Positions 58,116-64,000 of a stretch of 64,000 nucleotides of DNA are shown here, piece by piece; within the stretch, counting starts at the first letter, position 1; each line of letters begins with the position of its first letter. Both the position numbers and the translations under genes were made by a program. The stretch spans positions 125,746 through 189,745 of the forward strand of contig DXZU01000001.1 of assembly GCA_019419525.1 (NCBI GenBank), given 5' to 3'. The notes beneath the pieces are model-generated. The model was not told the DNA's origin and did not search any database. It worked only from the letters and a program-made list of their open reading frames with translations. The DNA is from Collinsella sp. (lineage in GTDB: Bacteria > Actinomycetota > Coriobacteriia > Coriobacteriales > Coriobacteriaceae).

Positions 58116-59078
58116 CTAGCCTGTGTAGCGCTCGCGGTAGGTGTTGCGCTTGGGTGCGGAGCCGTGGCTGCCGTGGTGACGCATACGGCTGGCGGGCGTG
58201 TCTTGGGGCTTGCCGCCGTTGCGCTTGGCGCTCGCCTGCTTGGGCGGGATGCCGCCGCTTTTGAGGATCTGCACCTCGTGGTTGGTGAGCTCGCGCCACG
58301 AGCCCTTGGCCACGTCCTTGAGCTCCAGGCCGGCAAAGTTGCAGCGATGCAGGCGGATTACCGGATGGTGAATCTTGCTCAGCATGCGCTTGACCTGGTT
58401 CTTGCGCCCCTCGCGGATGATGACCTCCACGGCGGTGGTACCGGGCTTGACGCCTTGCGGAGCCACGGCCTCTGCCTCGCGCGCGTTGATGACGCGGCAG
58501 ATCGCCGGCTGGCACAGGCCGTCGTCGAGTTCGATGCCGTGGCGGAGTGGTTCTAAGTCGCGATCGGTCAGGTGGCCGTCCACGAGCGCCTGGTAGGTCT
58601 TATAGACATGCTTGCTGGGGTGCAGCAGATCCTGCGACAGGTCGCCATCGGTGGTAAAGAGCAAAAGGCCTGTGGTGTCGCGGTCCAGGCGGCCCACCGG
58701 GAATAGTCCCGGAAAGCGGTCGCGGGGGACCAGGTCGGCCACGCAAGGGCGCTCCTGCGGGTCGCTCATGGTAGTGAGGTAGCCGGTCGGCTTGTAGAGC
58801 ATCAGGTACACGGCGCCCTGGTTGAGCTTGACGGGCATACCGTCGACCTCGATATGGTCGCGGTCGACGTCGACCTTGGTGCCCAGCTCGGTCGCGACCT
58901 CGCCGTTAACAGTCACGCGGCCGGCGGTCATCAGGTCCTCCGAGCCGCGTCGGCTCGACACGCCCGCGCGCGCCAAAAAGCGCTGCAGGCGCATGGTATG
59001 CGGGTAGACGGGCTGGGCGTCGGTTGCGGGTACTGCGCCCACGACGCGCGTCTCCCCTACTTCGTTAGTCCTCGTCAT
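58116..59078 (-). CDS. rluB: rRNA pseudouridine synthase (RluB/RsuA family)
   Basis: The enzyme isomerises a uridine in 23S rRNA (by homology U2605 in E. coli numbering). The 320-residue product has an S4 domain (MRLQRFLARAGVSSRRGSEDLM) and the catalytic motif GRLDRDTTGLLLFT. A basic C-terminal tail of about 60 residues ends the protein. ATG at 59078 follows GGAGG and lies inside the end of scpB (14-base overlap). Bacillus also has rluB beside scpAB. Confidence 0.9.
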   Translation of the reverse strand: MTRTNEVGETRVVGAVPATDAQPVYPHTMRLQRFLARAGVSSRRGSEDLMTAGRVTVNGEVATELGTKVDVDRDHIEVDGMPVKLNQGAVYLMLYKPTGYLTTMSDPQERPCVADLVPRDRFPGLFPVGRLDRDTTGLLLFTTDGDLSQDLLHPSKHVYKTYQALVDGHLTDRDLEPLRHGIELDDGLCQPAICRVINAREAEAVAPQGVKPGTTAVEVIIREGRKNQVKRMLSKIHHPVIRLHRCNFAGLELKDVAKGSWRELTNHEVQILKSGGIPPKQASAKRNGGKPQDTPASRMRHHGSHGSAPKRNTYRERYTG

Positions 59079-59793
59079 GCAAATCCTCCGAGGTCTCGTC
59101 GACGACCAGGGTTTCCAAGCCCTCGACTGCCTCAACATCGTCAACATCGGTATCGAGCAGTTCGCGCTCTTCGTCCAAGTCCTCGGCCTGCTCCTCGAGC
59201 GTGGACTGAATGCTGCGGCCGCTCAGGCGCTCGCGGATAAACTGACGCGACTGCTCGTCGGGGGCAAACTGCTCCAGATCGGGCAGGTCGCGGGTGGAGC
59301 GTAGACCGAACTTTTCCAAGAAGGCGTTGGTCGTGCCGTAGATGATGGCCTGACCGCGCTGGGGATCGCGGCCGAGCTCGCGCACCAGGCCCTTGTCCAC
59401 GAGCGAAGCGATGACGCCGTCGGAATTGACGCCACGGATGCCCTTGACCACCTCGCGCGTCACGGGCTGGTGGTATGCGATGACCGCTAGGGTTTCGAGC
59501 GCCGCCTGCGACAGCTTTTGCGTGTCCCAGCTCAGCACATAGGCCTCGACCACGTCGTGGTAGGCGGGATGCGTAAACAAGCGCCAGCCACCAGCGACCT
59601 CGCGTAGCTGAAAGCCGCGATTGGCCTCTTCGTACTCAACCTTGAGCTCGGCGAGCAGCGATGCGCACTCGCCCGGGGCGATATCCAGCGCACCTGCCAG
59701 CGCGGGTGCGCTCACGGGGTCGCTCGACACCAGCAGCAGCGCCTCGAGGGCGCCTTTGAGGCTGTTTGCCTCCAGCGTGGAAAGGGTTGACAT
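59065..59793 (-). CDS. scpB: Segregation and condensation protein B
   Basis: ScpB binds ScpA and the SMC ATPase to form the condensin that organises the chromosome. The 242-residue product has two winged-helix domains (LKGALEALLLVSSDPV; LAVIAYHQPVTREVVKGIRGV) and the family ending of the second (YGTTNAFLEKFGL). The last 40 residues are highly acidic. It lies 11 bases after scpA. smc is not in the window. Confidence 0.94.
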   Translation of the reverse strand: MSTLSTLEANSLKGALEALLLVSSDPVSAPALAGALDIAPGECASLLAELKVEYEEANRGFQLREVAGGWRLFTHPAYHDVVEAYVLSWDTQKLSQAALETLAVIAYHQPVTREVVKGIRGVNSDGVIASLVDKGLVRELGRDPQRGQAIIYGTTNAFLEKFGLRSTRDLPDLEQFAPDEQSRQFIRERLSGRSIQSTLEEQAEDLDEERELLDTDVDDVEAVEGLETLVVDETSEDLHDED

Positions 59794-59804
59794 GGTTGCG
59801 GCTC

Positions 59805-60617
59805 CTATTCGGTGAGCTCGGGGCCCTCGCCGGGCACGTATGCCTCGGCGCCCTCGACTCGGTTGATGCAGATGGTTCCGAAGATCTCGTCCTGGCTCAG
59901 CGTGAGCGAGCCGCGCTTGGCGAGCTCGAGCATGGCAAGGAAGGTGACAACGAGCTGCTCGGTGGTGGCATCGCCGTCCAACAGCTCGCGGAAGGTGCAG
60001 GTTTGGTGCGCCATGGTAAAGCGGTCGACTGAGGCCACGGTCAGGTCGAGCGGCACGCGATGCGGTGCCACGTGCTCGGCCTCCAGCAGGAAGGTCTGGC
60101 GCTTGCCGTCCAGGTCGGCACAGATGACGGCCAGACCGCGCAGGGTGATGCCAGCCAGGTAGTCGGGCATGAGCCCCAGGAACTCGGGGTCGGGGCCGGC
60201 CACACGCGGGTGCATGCGGCTTTCGGCCTGCATGCGGGCACCGAGGGCCGCAGCCGCGCCTTTAAACTGCTTGTAGGCAATCAGGCGCTGGATCAGGACC
60301 TCGCGCAGGGCGTCGCCGTCGAGCGTGCTGAGTTCCTCGAGGTCTTCGTCGAACTCGTCATCGTCGTCATCGACTTTGCGCGGGGCCTCCTGCGGCACCA
60401 GCGAGGCGGCCTTGATGTCCAGAAGGGTTGCTGCGACCAGCAAAAAGTCGCTCGCCACGTCCAGGTCCAGCGCCTCGATGCGCTCGGCCTCGGCAAGGTA
60501 CTGCTCGGCCACCTCGCTGATGGAGATGGCGCCGATATCTACTTTTTGGCGGGTTACCAGCTGCAGCAGCAGGTCGAACGGTCCGCTGTAGACCTGCGTC
60601 GACACGCGATACGACAT
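59805..60617 (-). CDS. scpA: Segregation and condensation protein A
   Basis: ScpA is the kleisin that bridges the SMC heads. The 270-residue product starts YRVSTQVYSGPFDLLLQLVTRQKVDI, the kleisin N-terminus, then EVAEQYLAEAE. The C-terminal winged helix contains FLAMLELAKRGSLTLSQDEIFG. An acidic region sits in the middle (DDDDEFDEDLEE). It starts after CAAAGGAGG. An 84-bp gap separates it from the M50 gene. Confidence 0.93.
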   Translation of the reverse strand: MSYRVSTQVYSGPFDLLLQLVTRQKVDIGAISISEVAEQYLAEAERIEALDLDVASDFLLVAATLLDIKAASLVPQEAPRKVDDDDDEFDEDLEELSTLDGDALREVLIQRLIAYKQFKGAAAALGARMQAESRMHPRVAGPDPEFLGLMPDYLAGITLRGLAVICADLDGKRQTFLLEAEHVAPHRVPLDLTVASVDRFTMAHQTCTFRELLDGDATTEQLVVTFLAMLELAKRGSLTLSQDEIFGTICINRVEGAEAYVPGEGPELTE

Positions 60618-60701
60618 CTTCGACCTCCTTTGACGGCGCCTTCGCGGCGCGGTTTGGGTGCATATTACGACCGTTTTGCAAGGTCGACCTGTAAGTTTAC
60701 C

Positions 60702-61385
60702 TTAGATGCCGGCAATTGCGAAGTTGAGCAGCCACTCGGCCAGCGGATACACGGTAACGTCGAAATAGCGGCCGATTACGTCGATGCCGGTCCACATGGG
60801 CAACAGGTACAGAACCAGGATGAGGATGGGCATAGCGTATTGCTGCAGGTGGTAGTAGTTGTTGAGCGCCTTGCCTTTGAGGAACGGCACGATGATCGAC
60901 GAGCCGTCGAGCGGCGGAATCGGGATGAGGTTGAAGAACGCGAGTGACAGGTTGACCACGATAAACGTGGCGCCGAAGTTCATGATCTGTGACGCCAGGG
61001 CAAAGGACATGCTGGCGTAGAGGCTGCCGTATGCTAGTCGCATGAAGGCTGCGGCAAGACACGCAAGTGCGATGTTCGATGCGGGGCCGGCTGCGCTCAC
61101 CAGGACCTCGTCGCGCTTGGGGTGTTTGAGGTTGTTGAGGTACACGGGCACGGGCTTGGCGAAGGCGAACACCGGGCCACCGGTTGCGAGCATGAGCAGC
61201 GGCAGGATGATGGTGCCAAACGGGTCGATATGGTTGAGCGGGTTGAGCGAGACACGACCGCGCGATCGGGCCGTCTTGTCGCCGAGCGCCCAGGCTGCGG
61301 CGGCGTGCGCACTCTCGTGGATAACGATGCCCACGATGACGGCGACGGCGCTGGCAAGCAGGTTCATGAGGTAGCTGCTGGACAT
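60702..61385 (-). CDS. Site-2 protease family (M50) membrane metalloprotease
   Basis: The 227-residue product is almost entirely membrane helices. It has the zinc motif HESAH (His23, Glu24, His27) in the first helix and PIPPLDG, the second metal-ligand motif with Asp, near residue 155. It belongs to the short M50 branch without a PDZ domain (YwhC-like). Substrates are unknown. Its gene commonly precedes scpA in Gram-positive bacteria. Confidence 0.88.
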   Translation of the reverse strand: MSSSYLMNLLASAVAVIVGIVIHESAHAAAAWALGDKTARSRGRVSLNPLNHIDPFGTIILPLLMLATGGPVFAFAKPVPVYLNNLKHPKRDEVLVSAAGPASNIALACLAAAFMRLAYGSLYASMSFALASQIMNFGATFIVVNLSLAFFNLIPIPPLDGSSIIVPFLKGKALNNYYHLQQYAMPILILVLYLLPMWTGIDVIGRYFDVTVYPLAEWLLNFAIAGI

Positions 61386-61394
61386 GGCGCTCCC

Positions 61395-61691
61395 CTAGCG
61401 GACGCGGCGCGAGGCGCGCGTGAGCAGGTAGTCGGCCACAAACAGGATGACAGCGACGATGGCGTAATCCAGGCGGAAGACGCCGCCAAAGGGCGACGTG
61501 ATGACGCCGTAGCCGGCGATGGCACTCGGCAGTGCGCGCGAAAGCTCGACGACAAAGCCGACAATCTGCAGCTTGGCGGTGAGGCCGCTAAAGCACAGCA
61601 GCACGGTCATAGCGCTCATAAAGATGCCGCAGATGCGGCACGCGATGGCGATGATGCTCATCGCCACGGCAGCGGCCTTACGAGAGTTCAC
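61395..61691 (-). CDS. Small membrane protein of unknown function
   Basis: The 98-residue product has two to three hydrophobic helices (about 8-34, 60-90) and a basic C-terminus (TRASRRVR). The start is GTG at 61691 after GAGGAGA, overlapping the end of the ABC-F gene by 14 bases. No family is recognised. Tight coupling to the ABC-F and M50 genes suggests that it is real. Confidence 0.6.
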   Translation of the reverse strand: MNSRKAAAVAMSIIAIACRICGIFMSAMTVLLCFSGLTAKLQIVGFVVELSRALPSAIAGYGVITSPFGGVFRLDYAIVAVILFVADYLLTRASRRVR

Positions 61692-63711
61692 GCGCGGTCT
61701 CCTCTTCAATCTGGGTGGAAAGCTCCAGCCATTCGTCCTCGAGCTTGGGCAGTTCTTGCTTAAGGCCGTTATATTCCCCCAGCGCGGCGTTGAACTTATC
61801 CTGATCGGCATAAAGCTCTTCGCTCGCCATCAATTCCATAAGCTCGTCATAGCGGGCACGCTTTTTGTCGAGCTCCGTCTCGATCTTCTTGAGCTGGTTG
61901 CGCACGCCCTTTAGCTTTTTATTGAGCGCGGCGCGGGCCTGGGCCTCGGCGCGCTTCTGCTCCTTGGTCTTTTTGCCCTCGGCAGGCTTAGGCGCCGCGG
62001 CGGGGGTGTCGGCCTGGGCGGCGGTGACCTTAGCGGACTTGGTCGCGGCCGGTGCACTCTCCCCTGCCGCCTCGGCGGCGGCGCGGGCTGCGAGGTCCTC
62101 GCGCTTGTAGAGGTAGTAGTCGTAGTCGCCGTCGTAGACCGTGACCTTGCCATCGCGGATGTCAATGATGCGGTTGGCCACAGCGCGTACCAGGTGCTCG
62201 TCGTGGCTGATCAGCACGATGGTGCCGGGGAAGTTTTGCAGGGCGTTCTCGAGCATGTCCACCGAGTCGATGTCCAGGTGGTTGGTGGGCTCGTCCAGGC
62301 ACAGGAGCGCCTCGGGGGCCACAAGCATCTTGGCCAGTGCCAGACGCGCTTTTTCGCCGCCGGAGAGGACGCGGACCTGCTTCTCGATGGAATCGTTGTC
62401 GCTAAACAGGAAGGCGCCCAGCAGGCTGCGCTGTTGGGGAACGGTCCACTTGGGCGTGACGGTGTCGATTTCTTGCAGGACAGTGTTGGACTCGGTCATG
62501 CCCTCGAGCGCGTGCTGGGCGTAATAGGCGATGCCCACGTTGGTGCCCAGGTCGCGGGTGCCGGTGGTGGGCGGTTCCAGGCCGGCGAGGAGCTTCATGA
62601 GCGTGGACTTGCCGGCGCCGTTGGGGCCGACGAGCGCCACGTGCTCGCCGCGGTAGAGTTTGAGGTCAATATCGCTGTAGATGTGCTTGTTGCCGTAGGA
62701 CTTGGACACGCCCTCGAGCCCTACGACCATGTCGCCTGAGCGCGGCGGATCGGGGAACTTAAAGTCGATGTGCTTGTGGCCCTCGGGCAGGATGACGAGC
62801 TCCTTTTTGATCTGCTCGATCTTGCGGATGCGTTCCTGCGCCTGGGCGGCCTTGGTGGGCTTGTAGCGGAACTTGTCGACGAAGACCTGCATATGGGCGA
62901 TGTCGCGCTCCTGGGCGGCGCGCTTAGCGCGCATCTGCTCCAGGTTGTCTTCGCGCTGCTTGAGATAGCTGCTGTAGTTGCCGGTGTAGGTGGTCACGCG
63001 GCGGTTTTCGAGCGCGGCGACGTGGTCGACGCAGGCGTCCATGAAGGCGCGGTCGTGGCTGACGATGAGCACGGCGCCGTCGTAGTTGGCGATAAAGCCA
63101 CGCAGCCACTGGACGCTCTCGAGGTCCAGGTGGTTGGTGGGCTCGTCCAGCAGCAGCAGGTCGGGGTGGCGCAGGAAGAGCTTGGCCAGCGCGATGCGCA
63201 TCTGCCAGCCGCCCGAGAACTCGGAGCACGGGCGCTCAAAGTCGGTGACCTTAAAGCCCAGACCGGACAGGATCTTGCGGGCGTTGCTTTCGAGTTCGTA
63301 GCCGCCCAAGTGCTCAAAGCGGTCCTGGACCTGGCCGTACTCGTTAAGGAGTGCGTCGACGTCCTTGCCCTGCTCGGAGAGCTCGGTGATCTGGGCCTGC
63401 AACTCGTTGGCGCGCTCTCCCATACGGCGGATTTCCTTGGCGGCGGCCATGACCTCGGCAAGGATGGTGGTGTCCTTGTGCTCCAGGTTGGTTTCCTGCT
63501 CTAGGTAGCCCACCTGGCAGTCCTTGGCGTACTGGACCTGGCCGGCATCGGGGCTGTCGATGCCCATGATGATCTTGAGCATGGTGGTTTTGCCGGCGCC
63601 GTTTGGGCCCACAAGCGCGAAGCGCTCGCCGGGGTTGATCTGGAAGGACGCGCCGCTAAAGAGGACGCGCGCGCCGAAGCTTTTTTCGATCTTGTCGACC
63701 AGGAGGATCAT
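61678..63711 (-). CDS. ABC-F family ATPase
   Basis: ABC-F proteins bind the ribosomal E site and ease stalled translation or protect against antibiotics. The 677-residue product has two ATPase domains (Walker A GPNGAGKTT near 36 and GPNGAGKST near 355; signatures EFSGGWQ and LSGGEKARLA; DEPTNHLD in both). The linker between them is that of the family, and a C-terminal coiled coil follows an Ala/Pro-rich stretch. No transmembrane part exists. It resembles Uup/YdiF-type housekeeping members more than resistance proteins. ATG at 63711 follows AAAGGCGG. Confidence 0.9.
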   Translation of the reverse strand: MILLVDKIEKSFGARVLFSGASFQINPGERFALVGPNGAGKTTMLKIIMGIDSPDAGQVQYAKDCQVGYLEQETNLEHKDTTILAEVMAAAKEIRRMGERANELQAQITELSEQGKDVDALLNEYGQVQDRFEHLGGYELESNARKILSGLGFKVTDFERPCSEFSGGWQMRIALAKLFLRHPDLLLLDEPTNHLDLESVQWLRGFIANYDGAVLIVSHDRAFMDACVDHVAALENRRVTTYTGNYSSYLKQREDNLEQMRAKRAAQERDIAHMQVFVDKFRYKPTKAAQAQERIRKIEQIKKELVILPEGHKHIDFKFPDPPRSGDMVVGLEGVSKSYGNKHIYSDIDLKLYRGEHVALVGPNGAGKSTLMKLLAGLEPPTTGTRDLGTNVGIAYYAQHALEGMTESNTVLQEIDTVTPKWTVPQQRSLLGAFLFSDNDSIEKQVRVLSGGEKARLALAKMLVAPEALLCLDEPTNHLDIDSVDMLENALQNFPGTIVLISHDEHLVRAVANRIIDIRDGKVTVYDGDYDYYLYKREDLAARAAAEAAGESAPAATKSAKVTAAQADTPAAAPKPAEGKKTKEQKRAEAQARAALNKKLKGVRNQLKKIETELDKKRARYDELMELMASEELYADQDKFNAALGEYNGLKQELPKLEDEWLELSTQIEEETARELS

Positions 63712-63742
63712 GGTGCCGCCTTTGACCTTGTGTGCCAATATG

Positions 63743-63771
63743 AAAAAAGGCCCCAACTTGCGTTGGAGCCT
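63743..63771 (-). terminator. Terminator of tRNA-Ala
   Basis: A stem of about 10 bp (63748-63757 with 63762-63771, one mismatch) with a TTTTTT tail on the minus strand, between tRNA-Ala and the ABC-F gene. Confidence 0.85.
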
Positions 63772-63786
63772 CATTCAATGCTCGGG

Positions 63787-63859
63787 TGGAGACGAGGGGG
63801 ATCGAACCCCTGACCTCTTGACTGCCAGTCAAGCGCTCTCCCAGCTGAGCTACGCCCCC
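63787..63859 (-). tRNA. tRNA-Ala (GGC)
   Basis: A 73-base cloverleaf: acceptor GGGGGCG/CGTCTCC with two G-U pairs, D arm GCTC/GAGC, anticodon stem CTTGA/TCAAG with loop CTGGCAG (anticodon GGC), T arm AGGGG TTCGATC CCCCT. The CCA is not encoded. Confidence 0.95.
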
Positions 63860-63871
63860 GTGCGAAGAAGT

Positions 63872-63900
63872 ACTATACGGGAACTCGGACGGCGATGCAA
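63872..63900 (-). promoter_or_regulatory. Promoter of tRNA-Ala
   Basis: On the minus strand TTGCAT, 17 bp, TATAGT, 12 bases before the tRNA 5' end. Confidence 0.75.
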
Positions 63901-63948
63901 GGACATTTTTGGAAAAACTTTCCGTGGGCGGCGGCGCGGATGCGGGCC

Positions 63949-63970
63949 TTGATTCTCATTTTCATTGCAA
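63949..63970. promoter_or_regulatory. Possible Fur-like site at the right edge
   Basis: TTGATTCTCATTTTCATTGC has a repeated ATTNNC hexamer pattern like iron-repressor boxes. It would act on a gene beyond the window. The rest of 63901-64000 shows no gene, only a CGCAACGCGTTGCG palindrome at 63987-64000. Confidence 0.2.
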
Positions 63971-64000
63971 CAGCCTCAGGACTCAGCGCAACGCGTTGCG

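Noticed and set aside
63524..63952. A 142-codon plus-strand frame over the ABC-F start and tRNA-Ala
   Set aside because: It is antisense to both features and contains translated tRNA sequence.

Overview
The window is about 60 % GC chromosomal DNA from a Gram-positive-type actinobacterium. The best guess is class Coriobacteriia, most likely Collinsella or a close relative. That assignment is inference. It rests on an actinobacterial FHA protein (GarA type) beside a MerR-like FtsR regulator, combined with Firmicute-like gene neighbourhoods (rpsO-pnp-rnj-ftsK-rodZ-pgsA-cinA-recA-rny-spoVS-miaB-miaA-hflX-lexA) and genes such as RNase J, RNase Y, SpoVS, DegV and DUF1836. Nothing looks like a prophage, plasmid, CRISPR array or classical insertion sequence; almost everything is core housekeeping.

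Layout. From 1 to 34.8 kb nearly all genes read rightwards: end of comEC, holA, rpsT, lepA, dusB, hemW, a membrane-anchored DnaJ-like protein, dnaJ, mtaB, phoH, ybeY, dgkA, era, recO, rpsO, pnp, rnj, ftsK, a RodZ-like protein, yajQ, rimO, pgsA, pncC, recA, recX, rny, a GHKL ATPase, spoVS, miaB, miaA, hflX. From 34.7 to 37.6 kb is an SOS hub: lexA with a coupled DUF1624 membrane gene, facing a LysM membrane protein, nrdR and dut. From 38.1 to 42.2 kb orientation is mixed (glycosyltransferase, trxB, DUF1836 regulator, DegV). From 42.4 to 63.9 kb every gene reads leftwards: an NlpC/P60 hydrolase, apt-ftsR-garA, a second phosphatidyltransferase, tRNA-Pro, then a tightly packed run from an ABC-F ATPase through scpA, scpB, rluB, cmk, plsC, ispH, a DUF512 radical-SAM protein, der, plsY, gpsA, rpe, a cysteine desulfurase, a NIF3 protein and a zinc-ribbon protein to coaBC, with tRNA-Ala at the right edge.

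The strand switch, together with a dif-like sequence right after trxB (40497-40524), suggests that the middle of the window is the replication terminus.

The least explained signal is non-coding. Two loci (16066-16470, between pnp and rnj; 37665-38129, between dut and the glycosyltransferase) each hold a pair of very long palindromes in opposite orientation around a gene-free, AT-richer spacer. Within a pair the central cores are nearly identical, while the arms, and in one pair the apical stem, differ in sequence but keep their base pairing. This looks like a structured repeat family maintained as a fold. Other leads are an operator motif shared by the DUF1836 gene and degV, an SOS cassette resembling lexA-yneA, 11-bp repeats before recA, and a recurring GGGTANNNT promoter motif.
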